DNA of 42,210 nucleotides from a bacterium (GCA_004562395.1 SFQY01000010.1:1-42210); one strand, 5' to 3'. Shown: positions 1 to 9,295, numbered from the stretch's first letter. Notes: generated by a model from the sequence alone, not told the origin. Made by a program: numbers and translations.

Positions 1-98
1 AGCGGTAGCCAAGGGGAATAAGCCCCAATCATGCACATTGATAATGTGATATTCTTGATTTTGTCGAAAAACGCTTACACAAAATTTTCCGCCGGGCC
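1..98. repeat. Left copy of a 98-bp inverted repeat at the window ends
   Basis: Bases 1-98 are the exact reverse complement of 42113-42210; the match stops at base 99. The segment is AT-rich compared with its surroundings and contains a small palindrome, CACATT-GAT-AATGTG. It could be a genomic repeat at which an assembler stopped, since exact shared ends of about k-1 bases are typical of de Bruijn contigs, or a genuine terminal inverted repeat. I recognise no transposase or IS family in it. Confidence 0.9.
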
Positions 99-325
99 AA
101 CGTAAACGCTTAACCACCAGTACCTCGCTTTGCGTCTCAAGTTATGCGACAATAGACGTTACTAGAAAAACATGAATTACAGTTTTTCAACCGTACAATA
201 CGTTTCTCTTTTTAAGTGAATAAACCCGAGGTATCCCAGAGTACAAAACTCCGGGATGTCTTTTACTGTATGCTGCGTGATTTGACGCTTACGATATCAT
301 GACGCCCGCCCTGCGAAGGAGGCGG
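99..325. other. AT-rich stretch without a recognisable gene
   Basis: No gene is recognised between the terminal repeat and the tex terminator. The only structure seen is a terminator-like plus-strand hairpin at 233-257: ATCCC-A-GAGT pairs with ACTC-C-GGGAT and is followed by GTCTTTTA. This suggests that a short plus-strand transcript ends here, but no coding sequence is evident. A 14-codon frame near 171-215 has no support. Confidence 0.4.
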
Positions 326-360
326 TAAAAATGGCTGCCCCGGTTTTCCCGGGGCAGCCG
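326..360 (-). terminator. Rho-independent terminator of tex
   Basis: Read on the minus strand, CGGCTGCCCCGG and CCGGGGCAGCC form an 11-bp stem with a GAAAA loop, followed by ATTTTT. It lies 13 bases beyond the tex stop codon. Confidence 0.9.
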
Positions 361-373
361 AATATTTTGAGAT

Positions 374-2548
<2,175 letters not shown>

Positions 2549-2736
2549 GAGTATTCTCCTTCATCAAAAGACTTGCCCGTTATCTTACCACATGTTTCCC
2601 AAAAAGGGAAGAAAAAAATCAAAGCCCTGCCGAAGCGGGATGGCCGCTGCCTGCCAATGGGGCTGATCGGTTCCTGGTTCACCTGGGCCTGAAGGAGGGT
2701 TACAGAATCCCGGTCAGGGTCATGGCTGAAACGGTC

Positions 2737-2928
2737 TCAGTTGGCTTGTGTTCGTATGTAACATGTGCCAAAGCACATCCCCAGACACATGCCTTCGGTT
2801 CCGTAATCACCGGTTTTGTCTTCTTCCTTTTTCATTTTCGCGCTTCTTGCGAAAAACACCGCCAGCAGCAAGCCCATCGCGATCCACGGCAGCGCCGCGT
2901 GAAGAAAATCCAATACAGCTTTCATCAT
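2737..2928 (-). CDS. Small single-pass membrane protein
   Basis: A 63-residue protein I do not recognise. Residues 4-26 form one hydrophobic segment (VLDFLHAALPWIAMGLLLAV), followed by a charged stretch (RSAKMKKEEDK) and a Cys-containing tail (MCLGMCFGTC). The start ATG follows a GGGAG site about 6 bases away. It is the last of three closely spaced minus-strand small genes (3067-3273, 2941-3057, 2737-2928), which look like one operon. Function is unknown. Confidence 0.6.
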   Translation of the reverse strand: MMKAVLDFLHAALPWIAMGLLLAVFFARSAKMKKEEDKTGDYGTEGMCLGMCFGTCYIRTQAN

Positions 2929-2940
2929 CAGAAGCTCTCC

Positions 2941-3057
2941 CTATCGCTTCAGGAAGCGGCCCTTTTCCAGAAGCAGCAGTCCGTAACAGTGTTCATAGTT
3001 TTCGGCAAAGTAGAAATCGGCGCAGCGCCCTTCCGGGCAGTATACGATGCTCCACAC
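2941..3057 (-). CDS. Tiny 38-residue protein with GTG start
   Basis: A short frame beginning with GTG behind AAGGAAAG and ending in TAG, 12 bases before the next ATG. The product contains SIVYCPEGRCADFYF, then ENYEHCYGLLLLEKGRF, with three cysteines and no obvious membrane segment. Good ribosome-binding sites and tight spacing with both neighbours argue that it is translated. No family is recognised. Confidence 0.5.
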   Translation of the reverse strand: MWSIVYCPEGRCADFYFAENYEHCYGLLLLEKGRFLKR

Positions 3058-3066
3058 GGTCTTTCC

Positions 3067-3273
3067 TTATTCCTGCCCATGTTCCGTTTCCTGATTATCC
3101 TTTTGATCCTCCGCAATGCGGAAATGCCGCGCCGCGAAGAACATACAGCCAGCAGCCGCGAACAGGATGCCGCCGCAGGCGACGTTCGCGCAGATGGTAA
3201 TGAGAACGCCCGAGATGCTCATGAGAGTGCCGGAGCAGATGAGCATCCAGGAAGTAAAATGCGTATCCTTCAT
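3067..3273 (-). CDS. Small two-helix membrane protein
   Basis: A 68-residue protein with two hydrophobic segments, about residues 8-28 and 31-48, and a charged C-terminal tail rich in Glu and Gln. The start ATG is preceded by ACGGAGGAAAAAGACT, a strong ribosome-binding site. A longer overlapping frame beginning at 3325 has no ribosome-binding site and a composition unlike a membrane protein, so this start is preferred. It is the first gene of the small-protein cluster. Function is unknown. Confidence 0.6.
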   Translation of the reverse strand: MKDTHFTSWMLICSGTLMSISGVLITICANVACGGILFAAAGCMFFAARHFRIAEDQKDNQETEHGQE

Positions 3274-3435
3274 AGTCTTTTTCCTCCGTGACCGTGCTAT
3301 TTAAGATGTTGTTCAGTTTTTTCATACCGGTAAGGAGACTTTCCCGGACGCCGCTGCGGGTCCGTGTCTTTTACGGAAACAGGGAAGGGCAGGGCATTTT
3401 GAAATGTGCATATCGGTATGACTCAGCTGCTTGAT

Positions 3436-3677
3436 AAATTGGAATTTGAAGGGGTGTACCGTAGGGCGGGGTCATGACCCCGCCGACCCGCCGCGAGTTT
3501 CCGATCGGTTGGTTGAACGGAAAAGGTTCGTTCATACCGTAGGGCGGGGGCTCGCCCCCGCCAAAACGTAACTTTTTTCTGCTGATTCCGTTGAATGATC
3601 CCCGGGCATAAATCGGAACCTGGTCGGCGGGGTCATGACCCCGCCCTACGAATTATGATAACGTCAAATTCCAATTT
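3436..3677. repeat. MITE-like element with GGGGTCATGACCCC palindromes
   Basis: A 242-bp block bounded by the 14-bp inverted repeat AAATTGGAATTTGA (3436-3449 and, inverted, 3664-3677). Inside are three GC-rich palindromic units of the type CGTAGGGCGGGG-TCATGA-CCCCGCC: near 3459-3485, near 3537-3562 (with GGGGGCTCGCCCCC) and, inverted, near 3621-3650. It encodes nothing. It directly abuts the truncated CPBP gene. Similar cores recur at 14525, 31913 and 40633, but with different ends. Confidence 0.85.
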
Positions 3678-3826
3678 CTCGCATTGCTGAGCGAAGAGGA
3701 TAAGAGCCAATCCGAGCCTCCCCGGCAGATCAGGGTTTCCACCACCGCCGAAAGGAGGATCACGATCACAAAGAATGTGACGATGGCTTTCTTTCCAACG
3801 CTTCTGTTACGCAATGTCTGTTCCAT
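3653..3826 (-). pseudogene. N-terminal fragment of a CPBP family intramembrane protease
   Basis: A 57-codon frame whose first 40 residues (for example FFVIVILLSAVVETLICRGG) resemble the first transmembrane segment of bacterial CPBP/CAAX-type membrane proteins. The similarity ends after about residue 40. The frame then runs into the inverted repeat of the neighbouring element and stops inside it, so the catalytic transmembrane helices are missing. The start ATG has GGAGG upstream and overlaps the end of the lipoprotein gene by 20 bases, so it was once part of that operon. Family assignment rests on a short segment. Confidence 0.55.
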
Positions 3827-4361
3827 TTGCGGTATCCTCCCGGTCTCCGTAGACCCAGTAGATCGTCATGCCCTGATAGTCCATTTCCAGCTCTGCCGTT
3901 TCATGCTCCGCCACGATCCGCAAATCCCACAGCTGTGTGGACTGCTCCAGATCGGAGGTCAGCTGGGCATGAATCACATCATTCTCGATGGTATAGGTTC
4001 CGTGCCAGCCCTCCGCGCCGATGTACCAGCTCATTTGTCCGTTGCTCCGGATCTCCATACTGGCGCCCCACTCCCCGTAGCCCGGGAACAGGTCCAGGGA
4101 ATCCGAAAACGCGGCGAGGTCGTTCTTTTCCTCGTCCAGATGCCATGGTCCGGTCAATTCAATGGTCTGCTGCACAGGCTCTTCCGCGTCCTCACTGTGG
4201 ACAGGACTTTCGCTTTCGGGATGCTGCTCTTCGGATCCTCTTGTATCCATTGCCTCTGTTTGGATCGCCTTCGGAGGTTGTTCGGATTCGGGGGCTTTGC
4301 CGCAGGCTGCCAAACACAGGCAAAGACCTGCCGCCAGAAGCAGTAGGGTTACTCTTTTCAT
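3807..4361 (-). CDS. Putative lipoprotein
   Basis: A 184-residue exported protein. It has a basic N-terminus, a hydrophobic core and the lipobox LAAC, so it should be lipid-anchored on the outer face of the membrane. A Glu/Pro/Ser-rich linker follows (about residues 22-65), then a compact domain with LTGPWHLDEE, SMEIRSNGQMSWYIG and GTYTIENDVI. These recall the lipocalin-like 'WxL' repeat domains seen in clostridial lipoproteins, but I cannot name a family. The ATG at 4361 is chosen because AAGGAGG lies 10 bases upstream. It starts 5 bases after the preceding DUF5700-like gene. Confidence 0.75.
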   Translation of the reverse strand: MKRVTLLLLAAGLCLCLAACGKAPESEQPPKAIQTEAMDTRGSEEQHPESESPVHSEDAEEPVQQTIELTGPWHLDEEKNDLAAFSDSLDLFPGYGEWGASMEIRSNGQMSWYIGAEGWHGTYTIENDVIHAQLTSDLEQSTQLWDLRIVAEHETAELEMDYQGMTIYWVYGDREDTANGTDIA

Positions 4362-4366
4362 GTAAA

Positions 4367-4941
4367 TCAATCCTCCTTGCCTTGCGCAGACTGCAAAACC
4401 TGCGCCGCTTCCTTCCAGGCATCCAGGAAGCCGTCATAGCTTGCCAGAACTTCAAAAAGCCGTTCCTTACCCAGGGCCAGGTCGATGCTGCCCCAGAGAC
4501 AGCAGCCGGCATAATAGGTGGGGTATTGGAGTACCTTCCTGGTTTCCCCGGTTTTCAGGGAGGTGAAGGTGAACTGCTCATACCCGCTTACCAGCTCCGC
4601 CGCCTGCTCCATGGTCAGATCCTTCGCTTTTTCCCCGTCTGCCAGAACCTTCTGGATGAGCGGCTCATGCTGCTCCCGGTAAAACTGCCAGCCGGGTTCA
4701 TCCATGCCCAGCATGGGACCGGGATACTTGGCGGGCTTGCCGGGGGTCGCGGCGTTGTTGCAGAAATGCACCGCCAGGCCCTCAAAAGCGAAGTTTACGA
4801 AGAAATACTGCCGGGGGGACATTTCCTCCGGGACCAGTTGGGAGAACATGATGTGATGGATCTCATGGGCCAGGACATGGAGAAAGGTTTCCTTCAGGCG
4901 ATCATGGGGGCGACGGTTTCCTGATGAATGTTGATTTTCAT
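4367..4941 (-). pseudogene. DUF5700-like putative zinc peptidase, internally deleted and frameshifted
   Basis: Translation from the ATG at 4941 (AAGGAAGG upstream) gives MKINIHQETVAPMIA and then a TGA. The rest of the protein continues in another frame from LKETFLHVLAHEIHH to the stop at 4367. The HEIHH motif is the metal-binding signature of a zinc-dependent peptidase-like family. Intact relatives, as I recall them, carry a long segment between the start and this motif, so an internal deletion of probably a few hundred bases has removed it and shifted the frame. The gene was probably the first of the operon with the lipoprotein and CPBP genes. An assembly error is possible, as for recA. Confidence 0.65.
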
Positions 4942-5003
4942 TTGCTTCCTTCCTTTCTGTGAATAGGGCCTGCCGTTCGGCAGAATATAGCGTTAAAAAG
5001 CGG

Positions 5004-5150
5004 CTATGCCGCAGCGGACACAGCCGCGTTTCCCGCATGGGGGATTTTCCTGTTGGACAAAGGGATGGTTTCAGATGCGCCCTGAATGGAAATCCACCAG
5101 CACACTCCAAATGGATCAATCATCGTGGCGCAGCATTGGCTGCTCAAAAG
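5004..5150 (-). pseudogene. C-terminal fragment of a VOC (glyoxalase/PhnB-like) protein
   Basis: On the minus strand, one frame reads CCATMIDPFGVCWWISI, close to the conserved C-terminal DPFG-x-x-W segment of PhnB-like VOC proteins. It then runs on without homology to a TAG at 5004-5006. No start codon or upstream part of the domain is present. It is read as a remnant in a degraded region between two other damaged genes. Confidence 0.5.
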
Positions 5151-5173
5151 CTTACGGCCAATATTCTCTGCCT

Positions 5174-5380
5174 TCAACCCAGCTTTCGAAAGGCCACCGT
5201 CTGCTGTTTCATGGAGATTTTCCCCACCTGATACCCATAATTCAACAATTCCTTTTTGTATGTCAGAAAAGAATGGTCAATGGGGAACCCGGTGATCCGC
5301 TCCATTTCTGCGAAGGTCAGCCGGAAGCTGTCTGTGCCCTTTTCCTTGATTCACGCCCACAAGGCATCGTATTTACCCAT
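5174..5380 (-). pseudogene. Small conserved-type protein gene with a premature stop
   Basis: A 68-codon frame beginning MGKYDALWA is interrupted at codon 10 by TGA (5351-5353) and then continues (IKEKGTDSFRLTFAEMERI, SFLTYKKELLNYGYQVGKI) to a stop at 5174. The sense codons after the stop still look protein-like, and TGA probably replaced TGG. It begins 4 bases downstream of the tetR stop codon, so it was probably co-transcribed with tetR. Function is unknown. Confidence 0.55.
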
Positions 5381-5384
5381 GAAA

Positions 5385-6002
5385 TCACCCCGCACCCTTC
5401 TGATAAAGTTTGAAAAACTGACGGATATGCCTGTCCACCAGCTTCATGACCTCCGGTTCCCGGTCCGGCTCCCGGTCGCAGAGATTGATCCACACGGAGA
5501 CGGGCAGACAAAACTGGGCCGCCATGATTTCCGGGTCATCCTCCTGCAGAATGCCCCGGCGAATCAGCTGCTTCATCAGCCCGGTGAAATACTCCAGCAC
5601 ATCGGTATAGTTCTGCTTGGTCTGCAGCTTCGCCAGCTCAGGATTCTGGAACTGCTCGATCACCAGCATTTTCCGCGCCCTGCTGATAGCGTGGTCGTGG
5701 AGGATATAGCGGATCTGCCCCTGAATCATGTGAACGGCTCCATCGGCGGTCAGTGGCAGGCTGCCGGAATCCTTCTCCCAATCCCTTCCAGCAAAAATAG
5801 AATGCAATGCGTACTGATCCAGAACCTCCTTCACAAGGGCGTCCAAAATGGCCTGTTTGCTTTCAAAATGGCTGTAAAGCGACGCCTTGCGGATCCCCAC
5901 GGCCTCCGCGATCTGGGAGATAGAGGTGGCCTCATATCCCTGTACGGAGAACAAATCCAATGCCGCTTTCAAAATTTCCTGCTTTGTGTTTCCTTTTTCC
6001 AT
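5385..6002 (-). CDS. TetR/AcrR family transcriptional regulator
   Basis: A 205-residue regulator of usual TetR length. The N-terminal helix-turn-helix is clear (ATSISQIAEAVGIRKASLYS, about residues 25-44, then HFESKQAIL). The C-terminal ligand-binding domain is all-helical and its ligand cannot be predicted. The start ATG follows GAAAGGA. Its own promoter carries a perfect inverted repeat inside the spacer, so negative autoregulation is expected. There is no intact target gene next to it: the downstream genes are fragments, so the gene it controlled may have been lost. Confidence 0.9.
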   Translation of the reverse strand: MEKGNTKQEILKAALDLFSVQGYEATSISQIAEAVGIRKASLYSHFESKQAILDALVKEVLDQYALHSIFAGRDWEKDSGSLPLTADGAVHMIQGQIRYILHDHAISRARKMLVIEQFQNPELAKLQTKQNYTDVLEYFTGLMKQLIRRGILQEDDPEIMAAQFCLPVSVWINLCDREPDREPEVMKLVDRHIRQFFKLYQKGAG

Positions 6003-6042
6003 TCCGGCCCGTTCCTTTCCTCGGTGGGATTGTTCAATATCC

Positions 6043-6071
6043 AGTATACCTACCTAACGGTAGGTAGTCAA
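6043..6071 (-). promoter_or_regulatory. tetR promoter with embedded operator
   Basis: On the minus strand, -35 TTGACT (6066-6071) and -10 TATACT (6043-6048) are separated by 17 bases. The spacer holds almost all of the inverted repeat TACCTACC-N4-GGTAGGTA (6047-6066), an 8-bp perfect palindrome. Its position over the spacer fits steric repression by the TetR protein. Binding by this particular regulator is inferred. Confidence 0.85.
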
Positions 6072-6123
6072 GAGGGAGTTTTCATTTTAAAGTTTTTTTA
6101 AAAAATCAGTTTCAAAAAGCGGA

Positions 6124-6306
6124 TAAATGATCGTTTAGCGGCCCAACGGCCCCCTCTGACGAGGGGGCTGTCAGCGAAGCTGACTGGGGGAGAGAAAGCC
6201 TGAAAGCTTTCGCATTCCTGGCTCCCTCAGTCGCTTCGCGACAGCTCCCTCATCAGAGGGAGCCTTGTACGTTTACAGCAACCTTCGGAGCATAAACGAT
6301 CATTCT
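6124..6306. repeat. Inverted-repeat element, CCCTCTGACGAGGG core, framed by TAAATGATCGTTTA
   Basis: Left boundary box TAAATGATCGTTTA at 6124-6137; right boundary TAAACGATCATT at 6293-6304 (inverted). Inside are two inverted arms, GGCCCCCTCTGACGAGGG near 6145 and CCCTCATCAGAGGGAGCC near 6248. The inner parts CTGTCAGCGAAGCTGAC and GTCGCTTCGCGACAG are hairpins. Cores of this type are common between genes in gut clostridia. There is no coding content. Confidence 0.85.
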
Positions 6307-6332
6307 TCGAACTTTTTTAAAACGCGAAAGAA

Positions 6333-6394
6333 CAAAAAATGATCTCCATATGAAAAGCAGCCATTGGAAAAAGTCTGCTTTTCATGTGGAGATC
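6333..6394 (-). terminator. Terminator of the methyltransferase gene
   Basis: A 20-bp stem: 6341-6360 pairs with 6375-6394, with one G-T wobble pair, around a 14-base loop. On the minus strand it is followed by ATTTTTTG. It lies 57 bases beyond the methyltransferase stop codon. Confidence 0.85.
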
Positions 6395-6450
6395 AGGATG
6401 AATGCGTGGGGGAAGCTGTGGAGTCCCGGCGGGGAGATTTCCTGCGTTGC

Positions 6451-7200
6451 TCAGGGCTTTACGGCCCGGGTGGCCAGGAAGGTCTCCACATTGTGTTCGT
6501 GGAGGTACCCGCTGCCGTTGGTGTCACCGTAGAGATGGGTCAGCCGGAAGCCGGCCTCCAGCTGGCCGCCGATCTGCTCCTCAACGCTGTGGGAGAACTC
6601 GATCCCATCGTCATTGGCTTCCAGCAGGGCCCGCTGATCGGGATTTTTCAGGGGATTGAAGGGCAGGGTGTTGATGATGCGCTGTTCTGATTCGTCCACC
6701 AGAAAGTTGATTCCGTTGTCCAGTCCTGCCAGCAGCACGCCGCCGGGCTTCAGGATCCGGTAACACTCCCGGAAGATGGGCTTCACTTCCTCCACATACA
6801 CATTGGAAACGGGATGGAAGATCAGATCAAAGCTTTCGTCAGGGAAGGGCAGGGGCTTGGACATATCCGCCCGGAGGATCTCGATGTCATAGCCCTCCCG
6901 GGCGGCTACCATCCGCTCGCTTTCCAGCTGCTTTTCGGAGTAGTCCAGCACGGTACACACCGCTCCAAGAGCGGCAAAAATGGGCATCTGCTGTCCGCCG
7001 CCGCTGGCCAGCCCCAGCACCCGCTTGCCCTTCAGAGAGCCAAACCATTCATGGGGAACCGGCTTGGTGGGGGTCAGCAGCACGTCCCATTTTCCGTTTG
7101 CCGCGTCCAGACAGCACTGATGGGAGACAGGCCTTCCCCATTCCCAGCCGTCCTGAACCCACCGGTCAATGGTGGCGGCGTTGATATCCTGATAGTTCAT
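6451..7200 (-). CDS. Class I SAM-dependent methyltransferase
   Basis: A 249-residue cytoplasmic enzyme. The SAM-binding motif I is VLGLASGGGQQ at residues 61-71, followed by the acidic strand end CTVLDYSEKQL and a post-I motif around ADMSKPLPFPDESFDLIF (about 120-138). The C-terminal part includes ECYRILKPGGVLLAGLDNG, typical of methyltransferase type 11 proteins. Substrate cannot be predicted. The start is the ATG at 7200, with AAGGAGGG 6 bases upstream; an in-frame upstream extension would run through the tRNA gene and is rejected. It is divergent from tRNA-Ala. Confidence 0.92.
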   Translation of the reverse strand: MNYQDINAATIDRWVQDGWEWGRPVSHQCCLDAANGKWDVLLTPTKPVPHEWFGSLKGKRVLGLASGGGQQMPIFAALGAVCTVLDYSEKQLESERMVAAREGYDIEILRADMSKPLPFPDESFDLIFHPVSNVYVEEVKPIFRECYRILKPGGVLLAGLDNGINFLVDESEQRIINTLPFNPLKNPDQRALLEANDDGIEFSHSVEEQIGGQLEAGFRLTHLYGDTNGSGYLHEHNVETFLATRAVKP

Positions 7201-7222
7201 TTGTGTCCCTCCTTTTATCCTC

Positions 7223-7251
7223 AGTGTATCATGGACAAGAATTAATTTCAA
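7223..7251 (-). promoter_or_regulatory. Methyltransferase promoter
   Basis: Minus-strand TTGAAA (7246-7251) and TACACT (7223-7228) with a 17-base spacer. It lies back-to-back with the tRNA-Ala promoter, 7 bases between the two -35 boxes, so the polymerases may compete. Confidence 0.65.
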
Positions 7252-7258
7252 GTTTTGC

Positions 7259-7287
7259 TTGACATTCCGCCGGTTCGGCGTTATAAT
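7259..7287 (+). promoter_or_regulatory. Consensus sigma-A promoter of tRNA-Ala
   Basis: Exact TTGACA (7259-7264) and TATAAT (7282-7287) separated by exactly 17 bases, 14 bases before the mature tRNA 5' end. This is as strong as a vegetative promoter can look, as expected for a stable RNA. Confidence 0.93.
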
Positions 7288-7301
7288 TGCCCCAGTTTCA
7301 C

Positions 7302-7377
7302 GGGCCCGTAGCGCAGCTGGGAGCGCATTACATTCGCATTGTAGGGGTCGGGAGTTCGAATCTCCTCGGGTCCACCA
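7302..7377 (+). tRNA. tRNA-Ala (anticodon CGC)
   Basis: A 76-nt cloverleaf with encoded CCA. Acceptor GGGCCCG pairs with CGGGTCC (one G-U). The D-stem is GCGC/GCGC. The anticodon stem TTACA/TGTAG encloses the loop TTCGCAT, giving anticodon CGC, which reads the GCG codon. The T-arm is GGGAG-TTCGAAT-CTCCT. It is a single gene with its own promoter and terminator. Confidence 0.95.
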
Positions 7378-7382
7378 GCAAA

Positions 7383-7413
7383 AATCCTGTCGGATTTCCG
7401 GCAGGATTTTTTT
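7383..7413 (+). terminator. Terminator of tRNA-Ala
   Basis: AATCCTGTCGG pairs with CCGGCAGGATT (11 bp, one wobble, ATTT loop), followed by a run of T. It starts 6 bases after the tRNA CCA. Confidence 0.92.
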
Positions 7414-7446
7414 GTCCATCGGCAATTTCGTCAACGGTTAAGGACA

Positions 7447-7561
7447 CTTCCGCAGCGGCCGATGCCCACATCGGCCCTTACAGAATGCTCCGAATTTGGC
7501 ACAGCCCGGTGAAAAAGGGTACCTTCCTTTGCGGGGCGATGTGGGCATCGCCCCCTACGGC
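7447..7561. repeat. Pair of inverted GATG-x-CATC palindromes
   Basis: Two related hairpins face each other: GGCCGATG-CCCA-CATCGGCC at 7457-7476 and GGGGCGATG-TGGG-CATCGCCCC at 7533-7554, the second ending in CCCTACG. They are inverted copies of one unit separated by about 55 bases. No TAAATGATCGTTTA box flanks them. Non-coding. Confidence 0.75.
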
Positions 7562-7659
7562 GAGGGAGCCATCCATCAGACCGGAGCAGAGATGATCTCC
7601 TTCGAAAAAAGGGGATGGGGGACCGGCTTTGGGCGCGGACAATTGCCTTGGTCTGGGTA

Positions 7660-7688
7660 TTGCAAAAAGCGGAAAAATAGGGTAACAT
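7660..7688 (+). promoter_or_regulatory. Promoter of the AEC transporter gene
   Basis: TTGCAA (7660-7665) and TAACAT (7683-7688) with a 17-base spacer, 38 bases before the start codon. Confidence 0.6.
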
Positions 7689-7726
7689 GGTAGCTGTCAA
7701 ATTTTGCCGATCCGGGAGGATTTACC

Positions 7727-8656
7727 ATGGATAAAGCCGCAGCTGTGGCACAGATCATTGCTCCGATCTTTGCCGCCATTCTTTTGGGTATGCTTGCCCG
7801 CAAAAAAGCCCTGCTGACTCCGGAGGAAAACCGGGGACTGCAGCAATTCGTGATTCAGTTCGGAATGCCCTGCGTGGTATTCAACGCCTGCCTGACTGCC
7901 GACATCAACCGGGAGGTGCTGAGCAGCATGGCGCTGGTGCTGCCCCTGGTGCTGCTGGGCACCCTTTGGGCGTTCCGCTGGGGCAGAAAATGGTTTCCCT
8001 ATCACAATGTTCCCATGCTGTTCGCGGCCCAGGAGACGGGTATGCTGGGAATCCCGCTGTTCATCATGCTCTTCGGCGCGGATCAGGCCTACCGGATGGG
8101 GGTCCTGGATCTGACCCAGGCGGTGGTTGCGTACCCTGTCATTGCCATCCTGACCTCAGTCTCCGGAGATCATCCTTCCGTTGGGGGGATTCTGAAGAAA
8201 ATGTTTACATCCCCGCTGCTGCTGATGAGCCTGCTGGGCCTGGCCCTGAACCTGTCCGGTGTGGGACGGTTGCTGGATGACATTGGCATCGGAAGCATTC
8301 TCACCGGGTGTACCGCCTTTCTGGCCCAGCCGGTCAGCGCGGTGATGATCTTCAGTGTCGGGTATCATTTTTCCCTGGAGAAGGGGAGCCGGGGGCCTGT
8401 TTTCCGCCTCTGCGGCGTTCATTTTGGAATGTTCGCGGTGTTCTGCCTGATCATCCAGGGAGTCCTGCTGCTGATTCCCGGTGTGGAGGCGATGACCCGC
8501 TGGGCGATCCTGCTCTACTGCGCGCTGCCAGCCAGCTACCTGGCTCCCGGACTGGGACGGAGCGAAGAGGACTTCACCGTGGCTTCCGGCGTCTGTTCCG
8601 TGCTGACCATCGCCTGCCTGGCCGTCTTCTGCTGCATTGCGGCTGTGGTTTCCTGA
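7727..8656 (+). CDS. AEC (auxin efflux carrier) family transporter
   Basis: A 309-residue integral membrane protein with about ten hydrophobic helices in two halves. Conserved AEC features are the N-terminal IIAPIFAAILLGMLARKKAL with LQQFVIQFGMPCVVFNACL, and the second-half helix broken by AQPVSAVMIFSVG. Family members carry organic anions such as malate or related metabolites by facilitated transport; the substrate here is not predictable. The start ATG has GGGAGG upstream. Monocistronic, followed by a repeat element rather than a classical terminator. Confidence 0.88.
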   Translation: MDKAAAVAQIIAPIFAAILLGMLARKKALLTPEENRGLQQFVIQFGMPCVVFNACLTADINREVLSSMALVLPLVLLGTLWAFRWGRKWFPYHNVPMLFAAQETGMLGIPLFIMLFGADQAYRMGVLDLTQAVVAYPVIAILTSVSGDHPSVGGILKKMFTSPLLLMSLLGLALNLSGVGRLLDDIGIGSILTGCTAFLAQPVSAVMIFSVGYHFSLEKGSRGPVFRLCGVHFGMFAVFCLIIQGVLLLIPGVEAMTRWAILLYCALPASYLAPGLGRSEEDFTVASGVCSVLTIACLAVFCCIAAVVS

Positions 8657-8661
8657 GAAAA

Positions 8662-8828
8662 TAGGGCAACACCGCACAATGGGGACTGCGGGATTCGGCG
8701 GATCTTTTGCCCCAAGCGCGCAGTACGAAAAATGGAAAATACATCCAGTATTCCCGCATTTTTTATACTTTCGCTTGTGCCAAAATCTCTCGCCGAATCC
8801 CCTTGCCCCATTATGCGGTGCTGCCTTA
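8662..8828. repeat. Long imperfect inverted-repeat element
   Basis: The two halves are inverted copies: the left arm TAGGGCAACACCGCACAATG and the reverse complement of the right arm, TAAGGCAGCACCGCATAATG. Pairing continues with gaps through GGATTCGGCG and the AAAAATG region for about 80 bases on each side. It could fold into one long hairpin and may terminate transcription from the preceding transporter gene. Its ends differ from the TAAATGATCGTTTA group, so it is a separate MITE-like family. Confidence 0.85.
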
Positions 8829-8905
8829 GATTTTTATAACTACGCTTCCAACTGTCAAAAACAAGTCGTACATGCACAGTGGGAATGTCACTCGGAGACA
8901 CTTTA

Positions 8906-9295
8906 ATGAAAGGATTTGATATGATGCATACTGCGAAGAAGCTGACCCGTTTCTTAAAATCACAATTCCCCCTCTCTTCCTCCTATCATTTCCTCTATGG
9001 AGTCTTGGCAGTCTTTCTGATATACAACGGCTTTTCTCAGGAGCCTGTCCTAAATGCCTCCAGAGGACTGGTCGTGATTGTGGTGCTGATATCCCTGCTG
9101 CCGCTGGTACTGATTCCACGGTTCGGCGGAAAAAAATACTTGGTTGGCAGCGGAAACTGGACGGTGTTTGGAATGGTTACCACTTTGATAGTCGCTGCTT
9201 GCCTCGGGTGGTTGGAGATACCGCTGGTGCTGTTGGTGCTTGCCTTTGGATTGGGTGGTATATTATTTCAAATATTCAAAAAAAGACGCATTTGA
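8906..9295 (+). CDS. Small multi-pass membrane protein
   Basis: A 129-residue protein with about four hydrophobic segments (FLYGVLAVFLIYNGF; LVVIVVLISLLPLVLI; VFGMVTTLIVAACLG; PLVLLVLAFGLGGILF) and a basic C-terminus FKKRRI. No family is recognised. The ATG at 8906 has CGGAG upstream; an internal ATG pair at 8921 and 8924 with AAAGG is an alternative start. It uses more A/T-ending codons than neighbouring core genes, fitting an accessory gene. Confidence 0.65.
   Translation: MKGFDMMHTAKKLTRFLKSQFPLSSSYHFLYGVLAVFLIYNGFSQEPVLNASRGLVVIVVLISLLPLVLIPRFGGKKYLVGSGNWTVFGMVTTLIVAACLGWLEIPLVLLVLAFGLGGILFQIFKKRRI

Noticed and set aside
3436..3677. CRISPR array suggested by repeated GC-rich palindromes
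   Set aside because: Only three unequal units in mixed orientation, no regular spacers and no cas genes anywhere in the window.
6451..7434. Longer methyltransferase beginning beyond the tRNA gene
   Set aside because: The extension would translate the antisense of tRNA-Ala and its terminator; the start at 7200 has a strong ribosome-binding site.
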